Below, in pieces: positions 1-11,182 of a stretch of DNA of 64,000 bases. A program made the translations under genes and the position numbers. Source of the DNA: Corbicula japonica (taxonomy: Eukaryota > Mollusca > Bivalvia > Venerida > Cyrenidae); NCBI GenBank assembly GCA_038501625.1, contig JAZAYU010000364.1, positions 186,001 to 250,000 on the forward strand, read 5' to 3'. How positions within the stretch are numbered: position 1 is the first letter of the stretch; every line of letters begins with the position of its first letter. Under the pieces are notes generated by a model. That model ran no database searches. It was not told where the DNA came from and worked only from the letters and a program-made list of their open reading frames with translations.

Positions 1-15
1 CAATTATCAATAGAT

Positions 16-385
16 CTGTATGCAGATTCTTGCATTTTGACGTAAGCAAATAAGTTTTTTTCCCACATTTGACCTCACCATATTCTGAGCTTGGGAAAAA
101 ACATATTTAAAATAAAATATAATTCTTATCCAGGGTTCCTCTATGTGCTAAATCTGAAAAGTCATTTTCACCTCTTTTTAGTGGATTCACAATCAGCCAA
201 AAGTAAAGGGTTAAAATGCAATAGACATGTGCACAATATTAATCACTATTATTGCAAAAATTGACCACTTAATTATTTACATTCTCAAACATCAAAATGA
301 CCCCAAACTCAAAATGGTGGGGGTGTTAAATTTGAAAAAAAAATAAATATGCTTGCATCAAAATGCAAGAATCTACATCTAATGT
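16..385. repeat. Foldback element with a partial copy at 1285-1420
   Basis: The start (ATGCAGATTCTTGCATTTTG, then CCCACATTTGACC and GAGCTTGGG) is the reverse complement of the end (CCCCAAACTCAAAATG through ATGCAAGAATCTACAT). The same end sequence recurs in direct orientation at about 1285-1420. This is a diverged foldback repeat plus a second end. No coding capacity was seen. Confidence 0.55.
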
Positions 386-624
386 CCCTGAATTATATAT
401 ACTTATAAATTTTTTTTTTAGTTAAATTAATATGGCATATAAAGTGTTAATATTTCTGACTAGCAATATATTATCGCATTGACTTAGTTAGTAACTGAAA
501 TAGCTTTATGAAGTAGAGTAATTTCTGAAATAGATTCTAGTTGAAGATGATAATATTCATTAAGAAAGATTGTTCATTCTAAGGGGCATAACAAAAACTG
601 ATTGATATACAGCCCCTTTCTGCC

Positions 625-836
625 ATATACAATCTATATGCCTTTATCACATGTGCATCTAGTGTAGATCCGGATCAGACTAAATATTTGTGTCATCTGA
701 TCAGGACCTACACTGGTCACATCTTGTTTAGAAATAACCTTATGAATCTTAAATTGAACAGTGCAGATCCTGATCAAACAGCATAGAGATGCAGGGTGAT
801 CTAATTCTACACTGCCCATGCCATAAACTTAAGGTT
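625..836. mobile_element. TTAACCC foldback MITE, diverged copy
   Basis: The copy contains GTGTAGATCCGGATCAG, TCTGATCAGGACCTACACTG, CAGTGCAGATCCTGATCA and a degenerate final stem. These are the four-block pattern of the family described at 22371-22611. The outer TTAACCC ends are eroded. Confidence 0.8.
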
Positions 837-2159
837 CATATTAATTGGAGTTAAGGGTTAAAGTTAGAAATGAATTTTCTGTGCAAAACACAAGTATTCC
901 ATGTTTTATGTCTAATTTTTCCATGTTAGTAGACATAAATTATTATGCATAAGTATAAAGGGGCCTACATGGATACAGCTTTTATTCCTTGTTTGACAAG
1001 GTTAGACCATATCAACTTGCATATCAGTGGAGGCTGGTCAGTGGAGTCTGTTCATGTTTAGATCTTTTAGATACATGTACTTTCTGATCAAGCAGGGATT
1101 TCAGTTGCTTTTGAAAACCAGGTGTCATTTGACCCCTGATGAGATTTTCAATGGGTCAAAACCTGATCTTCACAAGTCATATCTTGTATTAAGTGATACT
1201 TACACATGTATTACTTAAAATTAATTTGCAAGACTTAATTAAGTGCTAACTTCATATTAAAAATGCAATTTCCTAAATACTTATCCTCATTATTGCAAAA
1301 ATAAATCACTTTTTAAAAGTTTTTGTGCATCAAAATTACCCCAAGCTCAAAATTAGCTGGGGTCAAAAGTGGAAAAAATATCAAATTTGTTTGCATTAAG
1401 ATGCAAGAATCTGCATCAATTGAAATCACTGGATCAAGAATCAAAGTGTGTGGATTCAGATCAGATGGATGCCTCACATGCATTAAAAAGTCTAAATAGA
1501 GTTCACAGATAACAGTGGGGGGAGAGTGTCTGTTAAGGGCTGTGCTAATGAAATGAATATAAAGAGCCCCTTTATCTAATTTATTAGGTTGGACACCATT
1601 AAAATATGATTACATTAACATAATGCTGACTCCCTGTGACACATTGTTATACATAAAACCAAGATCAAATAGCCTTTCACAGGGTCCCTGACTCCCTGTG
1701 TAATTACTTTGAAAGTGGAAATAATAAAGAGAAATTCAAAAAAAAGAAATAAGTTATAATAATATAAGAATTAAATATAATTTTGCTAACCCAACAATTT
1801 TCATACTTTAATTGACACAAAACATTTGTTGTGCCTCTTTCATTTACTAAATGAAATTATAAGGCATTGGCATTGCCCTAAGTTGTGATATATTGCTATA
1901 AAGAATGGATATAAAATTATATTACCCTCGTCAAGTTCAACTACTGTTTAGCATCCTGACATGCACTCCACTGTTTGGAATGAACTAAAATTGGTACTTG
2001 TGTAAATATTGAGTTGCATTACAACCATGGCTAGGCATTCTAGACAGTGATGCATTTGATTCTGATATTGCTTGATCAAACATGACCTGTAATATTTTGT
2101 ATTTGTCCAGTTCGATTGCTTTTAATGTTCCTTTTTTTCATTTATTTCAGTAGTTCTCC

Positions 2160-2625
2160 TAAAATTACTTTTTAGCTCATCTGTCAAATAGTGACAGGGT
2201 GAACTTTTGTACTCACCTTTTGTCCTGCGTCCATTCACAATTGTTGTCAGTCCTCTAGCTGGTTTATTTTTATCAGATCTTCTTCAAACTTGGTCAGAAT
2301 GTTTATCTCAATGATATCTAGGTCGGATTAAAAACTGGGTCATGTGACCTTGAAAACTAGGTCACTAGGTCAAATTATAGAAAAACCTTGTCTGCAGTCA
2401 AGAGGTCTTAATTTTGGTCAGATCTTCTCCAAGCTTGGTCAAAATGTTTATCTCAATGATATCTAGGTCAATTTCGCAACTGGGTCATGTGATCTTGAAA
2501 ACTAGATCACTAGGTCAAGTTATAAGAAAAGCTTGTCTGCACTCGAGTGGTCTTAATTTTGGTCTGATATTCACTTCCATTACCATAACATCTTAGTTCC
2601 TTTCTTGAAATTGCAATCGTGCATT
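2160..2625 (+). repeat. Mollusc-type GGTCA repeat, two subunits
   Basis: It begins TTTTAGCTCATCTGTCAAAT with a small hairpin around the tract TGACAGGGTGA. It continues with two about 165-bp subunits, each with TCAAACTTGGTCA or a close variant, ATGATATCTAGGTC, and GAAAACTAGGTCACTAGGTC. A related fragment lies at 25730-25900. I associate this type with bivalve interspersed repeats. It is noncoding. Confidence 0.65.
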
Positions 2626-3728
2626 ATGGATTCCGGAGTTAAGTGCCAAAATAAACTATTTAGACCTGTCTGCACAAAAGCAGCTTCATTTTTTATTTGC
2701 ATTTAATCAGACTTGTACAATAATTGAGTTACTATAAGATCTTGGTTCCTTTCTTGAACCGGCTAGATTCCATCAGGGATTCCAGAGTTATGGCCATTGA
2801 AAGAGCCAAAGAAAGCTATTATGGCAATTGCATTCGCATCCACTGACTCTTGAGCAGTTGTTGACAGGTGAGCGATATAGGGTCCTATGGACCATCTTGT
2901 TAAATATTTTGACCAGTTTTATTATGAGTGGTTTGTGCATTTTTGCAAGCAAATGACATATGTCTTCCATAGGAGTTTCTTCATTCTGTTCAGATATTAT
3001 ATATTTACAATGGCTGGAATAAAACCGGAAGTCCTGTTACATTGCACATCATGGGGATGTTTTATTTTGATTATGTTTACGATCCGCCGGCTTCCAGCAC
3101 TTTCAGTGCTTTGATTACAAGTCTTCTGCAGTTTCAATCTCAATAAAGTCAGATGTAACAGAATGTTAGATCTATCTGATGACAGCCCCTTAACATTGTA
3201 TGTACATAAACTTATAGCAGTTTTCCCCAATAACTATTTTTAGAAACATTCTATACAGAAAGAATTATTCATTCATTAGGCTCGCAAAATGATCTGATCA
3301 TGTCATTAAGGTTAAAATCACTACTGTAACATTACCACATAAACCACAATTATCTTAGTAAAATATGTCTTACATACAGCGCCAACTCTTTTTGAGGCTT
3401 ATAACACAATGTATACATGATTACAGCTTTGACAATTACAGTGCTCATTAATTTTGTACATCATGATGATCAAAATACTTGATGCCAAACACTGGACAAT
3501 AACAAGTAGACAGTGCTCAGCTCCAACAAACATCAAGAACATCAAATTAGGTCGTCACACGAGTCATTAGTTACAATACATATGAACGTGAATACATTTG
3601 CCAAGTTTTACATTGATAACACAAGTAGTTTTAGAGTTATGAACCAATTGCATAAAAACTTCCAAAGACCCCAATCAATGCTGATGCCAATGCTGTGGAC
3701 AAGTAGAAAAACTCCCCTATTCTTGGAA

Positions 3729-4143
3729 TAGTCAAGCTTAAAATAATAACTAAATGAATGAGTTAGCTACACAGAAAAGATTGAACACTAATCTACAGTG
3801 CCGAACTTCCAGCAAACTACTTAAACCCTTTGCTCCAGGAGATATGGCTGTTATCCTTGAGTGACCAGTGTAGATCTAGATCAGTCAGCACAGCAAAGTA
3901 ATCTTTTCAGGATCTACACTATCTCTCTTAGGATCATTGGATATTTCAGAGCATGAGGCATGGAGTGTAGATCCAGATCAGACAGCATAGATTTGTTGGA
4001 TGATCTGGATCTACACTAGTCCCACACACAATAAATCCTATATATATAAATAAAGTGAAGGGTTAAAAATTGTTTAAGTAGACCCTGCCCCTCTCCAACA
4101 ACAACTGAGTTGGTTAGCAGGGAAAAAAGTAACAAGAGGGCCA
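3729..4143. other. Left-arm-only block of about 415 bp containing a MITE
   Basis: The right arm joins TTCTTGGAA directly to TGATGGCACTTTATCG (around 52526). The left arm has about 415 bp between these motifs, including a foldback MITE at 3823-4066. No target-site duplication flanks the block, so a deletion in the other copy is more likely than a simple insertion. Confidence 0.8.
3823..4066. mobile_element. TTAACCC foldback MITE
   Basis: The ends are TTAAACCCTTTGCTCC and AGTGAAGGGTTAA, with the internal GTGTAGATCTAGATCAG and GATCTGGATCTACACTAG stems of the family. It is absent from the right arm, where the surrounding 415 bp is missing. Confidence 0.85.
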
Positions 4144-5160
4144 TGATGGCACTTTATCGATCACCTGATTACAACAAAGTTGTGTTGTACGTGACCCAAT
4201 GTCTCGATATGGTGAACATTTAAACCAAGTTATTTTAAAATCCAATAAGAAACAACAAATTTACAGCTTGGAAAAGCAAATGCTATTTTTAGTAACAGTG
4301 ACCTTGACCTTGGACCTACCGGCATGGGTATTGTACACAACACACACCCTTGTCATGGTGAACATTTATGTAAAGTTATTTTAAATCACTCCATTCATTA
4401 GGAAGTTACAGCCCGGACAAGAAAATTTTATAATTAGTAACAGTGACCTTGGCCTTGGACAAACAGGCATGGGTATTGTACGTGAAACAACACCTTGTCA
4501 TGGTAAACATTTGAGCCAAGTTATTTTAAAATCCCATGAGAAATATCAAATTTACAGCCAAGACAAGATAATTCAATTTTAGTAACAGTGACCTAGTTTT
4601 TGGACCCAGATGACCCATATTCAAGCTCGTCAGAGAAATTACTAAACAGACTTTCTGACCAAGTTTCATGACAATCAGAGCAACATTGTGACCGCTAGAG
4701 TGTTAACAAGAAAATTCTATTTTTAGTAACAGTGACCTTGACCTTGGACCAACCGGCATGGGTATTGTACTTGACACACCATCTTGTCACTGTGAAAATT
4801 TGTGCCAAGTTTTTTTGAAATCCAATGAGAAATAACAAATTTACAGCCAAGACAAGAAAATTCTATTTTTAGTAACAGTGACCTAGTTTTTGGACCCAGA
4901 TGACTCATATTCGTACTCGTCCGTGAAATTACTGGGACAGACATCCTGACCAAGTTTCACGACAATTGGAGCAAAAATGTGACCACTTCAGTGTTAACAA
5001 GAAAATTCAATTTTTAGTAACAATGACTTAATTTTTGGACCCAGATGACCCTTATTTGAACTCCTCCGAGAAATCATTGGGACAAACAACCTTGATTAAG
5101 TTTCAAAACAATCGAAGCAAAAATATGACCGCTAGCCTACGGCTCAGGTGAGCTAAAAAA
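4135..5160. repeat. Tandem GTGACCT/GACC repeat array, left arm
   Basis: About four units of roughly 130-300 bp share ATTTTTAGTAACAGTGACCT, TTGGACCCAGATGA and ACCAAGTTTCATGACAAT. The array closes with CGGCTCAGGTGAGCTAAAAA, the reverse complement of the AGCTCACTTGAGCC start of the right-arm copy. This is a tandem-subunit interspersed repeat. The counterpart at 50301-52520 is about twice as long. Confidence 0.75.
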
Positions 5161-5385
5161 CTAATCAAGATTAGAGAATTGTTTGATGCACAACAAACAC
5201 TTTTGAATTGGCTAACAGAAAAAAGTACAAAACTAATTAAAATTTGATGCAAAACATATATTGAAAGCTTCCAGTCATTATCTTGAAAACTGCAAAAGTA
5301 GACCCTCAGCTCCCCAACATCAAACAATTGAGTTGGCTACCAGGGAAAGGTAAAACACTTCCTACATTTGACACCAAACAGATAT

Positions 5386-5605
5386 TAACCCTTTACTCCA
5401 AATATCGCATTTTTACGCATGTGCGACCAGTGTAGATCCAGATCAGCTTGCACATCCCTGCCATCTGATCAGGATCTCCATTAGATGCATTTTGGTCAGA
5501 AATAACCTACAAATCAAAAAACGAACAGTGCAGATCCAGATCAGATGGCACAGACGCCCACGCAATAAAGGTGTGTCTATCAAGAAACGGTTGAAAGTTT
5601 CCAGT
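5386..5605. mobile_element. TTAACCC foldback MITE
   Basis: It starts TTAACCCTTTACTCC and carries the four AGATC stems, including GTGTAGATCCAGATCAGC. The final stem is shortened and the right end is decayed. The mirror copy is at 49852-50071. Confidence 0.85.
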
Positions 5606-5697
5606 TGACAGTCACACTTAAAAAATATTGCAAAGCAGACCCAGCTCCCCTACAACCAGCAACTCAGTGAGCTAACAGGGAAACATTGAACACTATT

Positions 5698-5937
5698 TAA
5701 CCCTTTCCTCCATATATATGAACTTTTACACATATGCAATTAGTGTAGATCCAGATCTGCCGGCACATCAGTGCCGTCAGATCAGGATTTGCACTTTTCT
5801 CATTTGGGTCAGAAATAACCTAACAAATCATAAAGCGAACAGTTAAGATCCTGAGCAGATGGCACAGATGTGCTGGCTGATCTGGATCTAAACTGTTTGC
5901 CCTCGCAATAAAGGTGTTTATATGGAGGAAAGGGTTA
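5698..5937. mobile_element. TTAACCC foldback MITE, complete
   Basis: The copy runs from TTAACCCTTTCCTCCATATA to TATGGAGGAAAGGGTTAA, 240 bp with near-perfect outer inverted repeats and all internal stems. The mirror copy is at 49520-49759. Confidence 0.9.
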
Positions 5938-6419
5938 ATTCTATATTTGATGCCAAACACATGTTGAAAGTTTGCAGTCAGTATCTGAAAAACTGCATAG
6001 GAAGTCTCTGCTCCACACTGATAAACAATGTAAGCTTAGCTACCAAAGCAAAGTATGAAACTTAAAGCGGCGTTACTTCAATTTAACCCGCTCTTGTATG
6101 AAATATTACATGTATTTGGAACTAAAGGCACAAATTTGCAGCATTAGTTCGGGCTAATAAAATTTTCATTTACTAAAATACCCATCTATAGGAAAGAATT
6201 CGATTGGACCTTTTGTGTTCTGTTAGAGAGTATATATATTGGAGTCTATATGGACAAATATGATTTTTCAATAGTATGTTCTTACTTAAGTTTAGGGCTC
6301 CGGGGGCTTTAAATCTACATTTGATGCCAAACATGATGAAATCTTAAAAAGTGCATAAGTTTTTAGTGTACACTTACTTTTTTCATTAGATAAGCAAGTT
6401 ATTCCTACTTGCATTAATC

Positions 6420-6560
6420 ATGCTCTATTAATGCTTCACAGGCTGAAAACAGTACTTGTACCAATGTAGATTGTGGAAAAACTGCATTAGAATCTCATCC
6501 CTATTGAGACCTGAACCCACCAATCCAGTTAGACACTCTACCCATAGACCAATGTTAATC
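6420..6560 (-). mobile_element. tRNA-derived SINE-like element, left arm
   Basis: Read on the - strand it has an A-box-like GGGTAGAGTGTCT, a B-box-like GGTTCAGGTCTC about 26 bp on, then the body GGGATGAGATTCTAATGCAG...AGAGCATGATTAAT. Fragments of that body recur near 21600 and in the 223-bp array at 57750-58630. The promoter boxes are imperfect, so the tRNA origin is an inference. Confidence 0.5.
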
Positions 6561-6774
6561 CAGCAGAAGTTATTATATAAACCAACAATTGTTTCAGAAA
6601 GTATGTGTGCTTCACACACTTTAAACAACCCAACTGTTTTCCATACCCAAATGAAAACCATCAAATATTGATTCAATCCTTAAATATAGTCAATCGGTAG
6701 TGATCATTATTTGCAGTCCCAGATAGCATTGTTCAAGCTTGTAATATATTACAAGTTTTTATCCAGTAGGACCA

Positions 6775-6990
6775 GACTAATAGGGTAACTGAATTTGTAA
6801 TTGTAATTAATTGCAATTTAAATACAATTGTCCAAGTAATTGAATGTAATGTGTAATAGGATGTTTTTTAATTTCATTAATTTTAATGTAACATTTAGGA
6901 AAAGGGTGTAACTATATTAAATGTAATTGTAGAATTTACCATGTATTTGTAATTTAATTAATTACATTTTAAATTAATTGACCCTTAGTC
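6775..6990. repeat. AT-rich TAATTG/ATTACA low-complexity tract
   Basis: It contains many quasi-palindromic permutations of TGTAATTGTAATTAATTGC and TAAATTAATTACATTT. No genes or terminal repeats could be defined. It is mirrored at about 48467-48682. Confidence 0.6.
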
Positions 6991-7164
6991 TGAGTAGGAC
7001 AAGTACATGTACTTTCAAAGTTTTAACAATCAAGTTTCAGTTTCAGGTTTAAAACATTCAAAAGTCAGACAGAACATATTCAATTAGGAGTACAACATAC
7101 AAATTGGGGCAAAATTAAAAAACAAGTCAATCATGGGTTATGTTCATTCAGATATATTGCAAGG

Positions 7165-7407
7165 ATTAACACTTTACTCCTTACATACAAGTTTTAACCC
7201 ATGTGCCACTAATGTAGATCCAGATCAGCTGGCACATCCATGCCATCTGATCTAAATCTGCAATAACCACATCTTGATCAGAAATAAGGTAAAGTAAATC
7301 TTGAAGAAAACTGTGCAGATCCTGATCAGCCAGCACATTTATGCAGGCTGATCTGGATCTACACTGTTTCTCCATGCAATAAAGGCTATATATGGAGTTA
7401 GGGTTAA
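7165..7407. mobile_element. TTAACCC foldback MITE
   Basis: The ends are TTAACACTTTACTCC and GGAGTTAGGGTTAA. The internal stems GTAGATCCAGATCAGCTGGC and GGCTGATCTGGATCTACACT are present. The mirror copy is at 48050-48292. Confidence 0.88.
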
Positions 7408-8454
7408 GCCAAACAAGAAATTCTTTTCAAACTTACAATTGAGCTTCTGGTTAAAATGTGCGACTACTGGACACATGCCGCTGCTAGACAATTATGATCC
7501 TCTTATGTATACCTGCTATCTCAGGCGACACAAACATAAACTAATCAGTTTGTTGGACTCATGAACTCACCAAGTATGTCATTTCAAACAGTAAACCTTC
7601 ACAATAATTTATATTGCACAATAAGCAATGTCATCTGCTCAAATTTATGTCATTATTTCCATGCCTGACATCAGTTTTGTGAAGTAACACTTTCACATGA
7701 TTGTTAAGGCTTATATTTTCCTGATAGTTGTATCACTTAGAATAACAAATGCCTTACAATATTTATGCCAGTTAAATACTGTACTTCAAAAGTAACACAA
7801 TCAAGATCTTTTTTTTTCACCATTTTGTGAATATGACCAATACCCCTAGAACTGGGAAATTTCACGTTTTTTTTTCCAGAAATTGGAAATTTCCTCCTTT
7901 TTTGGGGACTAAAACGTTTTACACATAATATTAATTATCAATCATTTCTGGATTAAAGAAACAAATTCATGTTGCCTTATTAACCAACTAGCTACATTTT
8001 ATTCATGAAACGACACAGGTAATGCAGGTTTTTGTCAGAAATATTTTGTATTGATGCAAATTTGGAATTTTTCTTCCATAATTGGGGAAAAAATGACGTA
8101 TTTTGTCACTGGGAACATTACCGAATATTGGCTATAAAATTGACAATAAAAAAAGCCCTAATATTGAATTGATATTGGTAAATAACACACCAAGTGCTTT
8201 TCAGGTAAACTAACTACTATTATTATATAATATAAAGAACTCTATAAATAATTCATCTAATTTTGTATGCTGAATTAAGTGTATTAGTTATTTACAAACC
8301 CATGTTCTATTACCAACATTTCATTGGCTCGAAAACTAGGTCAAATGACAGCTTATAGACACCTATGCAGAAAAATCTTTTATCATAATCAATTGACACT
8401 TTTTACAGTGTTCCTGGTACCTGGATCTTATTATCAAAACATCTCCAATTAAAT
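7408..8454. other. Noncoding stretch with degraded repeats
   Basis: A fragment at about 7495-7550 (reverse complement GTCGCCTGAGATAGCAGGTA) is related to the repeat at 53570-54005. A TTCCAATT/GGAAATTT-rich segment at 7840-8120 resembles the decayed interior of a MITE, but no clear terminal repeats were found. Nothing coding was seen. Confidence 0.4.
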
Positions 8455-8700
8455 ACTTCACTCTTTACTCCTTTTTAAGTTTTAACACAAAGGTGACCAG
8501 TGTAGATCCAGATCAGCCAGCTCATCTGCGCTGTCCGATTAAAATCTTCAAAGTTGGCTTTCAAGTCAGAAATAACCCCATGAATCTAATGAAGCAAACA
8601 GTGAAGATCCTGATCAGATGACACAGATGTGCCAACTGATCTGGATCTTCACTGGTCACCCATGACATAAAAGGTGTAATATATGCAGCAAAGGTTAACA
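8455..8700. mobile_element. TTAACCC foldback MITE beside a later insertion
   Basis: It carries ACCAGTGTAGATCCAGATCA and the reciprocal stem GATCTGGATCTTCACTGG, ending GCAGCAAAGGTTAAC. The 8706-9210 element is inserted just beyond the right end. The mirror copy is at 46799-47043. Confidence 0.85.
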
Positions 8701-8705
8701 TTTAC

Positions 8706-9210
8706 CAGGTCTAGGAAACGGCTGTTTTTATGGACTGTCTGTAAATTTACAGACTGTCAGTTTATTTATAGATAAATGTGTCCGTAAATTTATGGACAAG
8801 GGAGGTTACAAAAGTTGTCAAAAGTTTAAATCCTGGTTCTACACCACATTGGGATAAAAATGAATGAAAATCTACAAATAAATTAGCATTAAATATTGTA
8901 AATCAACATAACTTTTTTAAAAAGATCATTATTATGTTCAGATGATTGTGTGAAATGTTGTTAGATCAATGATGACCATGTTGGAGAAGAAATAGCAGTG
9001 TAAACAAACTTCTGTTCTTTTTGTTTATGCCCTAGGTCATGCTCTTTGCTATCAGAATTAACAAAAATGCTTTAGGTTTGTGAATTTCTAAAATGTGTTA
9101 ACTTTTGTATCAACCCTTATCCATAAATTTACGGACACATTTATCTATAAATAAACTGACAGTCTGTAAATTTACAGACAGTCCGTAAAAACAGCCGTTT
9201 CCTAGACCTG
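8706..9210. mobile_element. hAT-like nonautonomous element, left arm only
   Basis: This is a 505-bp element with terminal inverted repeats of about 93 bp beginning CAGGTCTAGGAAACGGCTGT and nearly perfect. It is flanked by a 5-bp duplication TTTAC (8701-8705 and 9211-9215). The right arm has the empty site with one TTTAC (near 46789). CAG...CTG ends with a 5-bp duplication suggest a 5-bp-target hAT variant, but the superfamily is inferred. The interior has no transposase ORF. Confidence 0.88.
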
Positions 9211-9488
9211 TTTACTATCACAGAATTTTTAACACAGGTACTTTGGACAGTGTTTTTAACCCAACTAAAGATAACCCCACTATAATAAATAAAGCTATTT
9301 TAGGGTCTACACCGTTTTATAGTATACACCCAGCACACCCAATGTTTTTGTTTTATTTTGGAAAGCTGGAACCATAATCGGTCTATCCATACCAAATTAC
9401 TACTATCAAATACTTTCTAAACATTCACAATGGTTCATTTGCAAAGCAACTGTAGTACAATTCATATATTATGCAAACAATGACTTAC

Positions 9489-10028
9489 CATCCGCGGGTA
9501 CAGGCAAAGGCTGGGCAGCCGGAAGTGCAGAACCAACACCAGGGCGCAGGAACTCCACTTCCTCGGTCAGGGCGCAGTAACGGACAGCCGAGTACCCAAC
9601 ATCCGATCTCTCTGGAACATACAGAAACCAATGTTAGAACAATTATAAACATTCTTCATGTTCTATAATTCTTTTGAAAATAAATAATCAACCATTTCAG
9701 TTGTAAAATAACTGGGTCACCATTCTTTAGTCATAGCCGTAACGGTAAAAGTGCTCTCGCAAAATCCAACGATATAACTTGTAAAATCCCGCCTTTTTTC
9801 TTTTCATGCTTATACCGATATTTTTAATATTTTTCATATAGATCTAAGTATGTTTCTTTATTCAAAGTATATCACAACTTTCAAACATCGCGCCATTTCG
9901 TTTTGCAGTCAAAATACAAAAATAAACACACAATAGGTACATTTTCTCAAGAAAGAAAATAACTTACCCGAGGTGAAGCACCCAAGAAGGCGCCGCCAAA
10001 GGCGCCGGAAGAAAGACACAAGACCCAT
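9489..10028 (-). CDS. Exons 1-2 of the Arg-rich/acidic protein gene, left copy
   Basis: On the - strand exon 1 spans 10028-9968 (61 nt, MGLVSFFRRLWRRLLGCFTS) and exon 2 spans 9611-9489 (123 nt, ending at PADG). Splice sites are GT/AG (TCGG|GTAAG, TTCCAG|AG, GATG|GTAAG), and both introns interrupt codons after base 1. The exons are unchanged from the right-arm copy at 45978-46038 and 46395-46517. The acidic third exon found at 54487-55118 is not in 1-9488, so this copy is partial in the window. It is either continued beyond base 1 or broken. No domain was recognised. Confidence 0.65.
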
Positions 10029-10135
10029 GCTAATAGTCAAGAGACAACAACCTCAAAACTAGCTCAAAAATCTATCCAAAAATAGCCTTATACAGTGTGT
10101 AGAGATGATATGCACTATAAGTATAGCTAATGATC

Positions 10136-10206
10136 TCCGACATTAACAAAGCAAGCAGCAGTATTTATATCAGGGATTCACGTGACCAACACACGTCAAT
10201 TATTCC
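10136..10206 (-). promoter_or_regulatory. TATA-box promoter of the left exon 1 copy
   Basis: On the - strand TATAAATA lies at 10169-10162, CACGTG at 10184-10179 and TGACGTG about 8 bp further upstream. The ATG is about 134 bp downstream of the TATA box. The arrangement is the same in the right arm at 45800-45870. Confidence 0.55.
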
Positions 10207-10488
10207 GATTTTCCTACACATCTATTGATCAAAAAAGACGAAAAGGCGTGATTACCTAAAGAAGGTGGGCGTGTTCATGAAATTTCTGGGGCAAGTAGCA
10301 CGTGCACAACCGCATTTTATTATTGAAACTTGGCCAAAAAAAAAGAACAAAAACAAAAAATCACAAAAACAAACGAATTTCTGAACAAAAGAAATGGATA
10401 TTGGACTGATATATGTACAACGCAGTCTAGAGCATACCCGTTTGTGGGTTTTGAACATTCAATAATACGGATTTTTTTTGTTGTTTAA

Positions 10489-11178
10489 GGGCCTGCCACA
10501 CTCCTCCCAATTCTATTCATCGATAAAAAGAAAATTATCAAAATCTCAATAACGGCAAAATGCTGTTAAATGAAACTTTGCACAAATGTATGTTATTAAT
10601 GTATCTTTATTTTACAGATGGTAAGACACGTTAGAAAAGTAAAGAAAAATAGCGAGATCTAAAAATTCCCTCGACTCATATTTACATAAATTCACAAAAA
10701 CTAAAGAACACAAAACATCATTTTAAATGCCCACATGAGTAATATGATACTGACAACAATTTGTTGTGTCCTCGTAATTTAAAGATGTAAACTTTACGAG
10801 ATATTAGTAAAAGTGTGTTTGACCTTCAATTTTCTGGTCGCGTAAACGGATGACAATCACTGATTTCTCTTTTAATAGTTGAAAGTCTTTTACAAAGTAC
10901 ACAACATTTTCTTGTCAGTATCATTGCACTCACGAGGGAATTTAAAATAATGTTCTGCATCGCTTAGTTTTTGTGAATTTATGTAAATAGAATTTAAGGA
11001 ATTTTTAGGTCTAGCTTTGTTTCTTTACTTTTCTAACGTTTCTTACTGTATGCAAAATAAAGATACATTAGTAACATTCATTTGTGCAAAGTTTCATTAA
11101 ACGGCATTTTGCCATTATTGAGATTTTGATGATTTTCTTTTTATCGATTAACAAAGTTGGGAGGAGTGTGGCAATCCC
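10489..11178. mobile_element. TTAA-target foldback element, left arm only
   Basis: This 690-bp element is flanked by TTAA on both sides (10485-10488 and 11179-11182). The two halves are inverted copies over most of their length (GCCACACTCCTCCCAA, TCGATAAAAAGAAAAT and TCTCAATAACGGCAAAATG all recur inverted at the other end). The right arm has the undisturbed site (TTATTTAATAAATATC near 45520). A TTAA duplication points to a piggyBac- or Kolobok-type nonautonomous foldback element. No ORF of note was seen. Confidence 0.88.
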
Positions 11179-11182
11179 TTAA

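Larger units (their letters stand above)
440..3110 (+). repeat. Old diverged direct duplication of 23.1-27.1 kb
   Basis: Several blocks match, in order and orientation, blocks between 23090 and 27080: about 440-590 with 23090-23290, about 1000-1050 with 25400-25450, 1600-1920 with 26640-26930, and 2940-3060 with 26955-27080. The matches include CAGGGTCCCT, TTAAGTTGTGAT and TCCTGTTACATTGCA. Divergence is clearly larger than between the two arms. The spacing differs because of other repeats, including copies of the foldback family. Confidence 0.6.
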
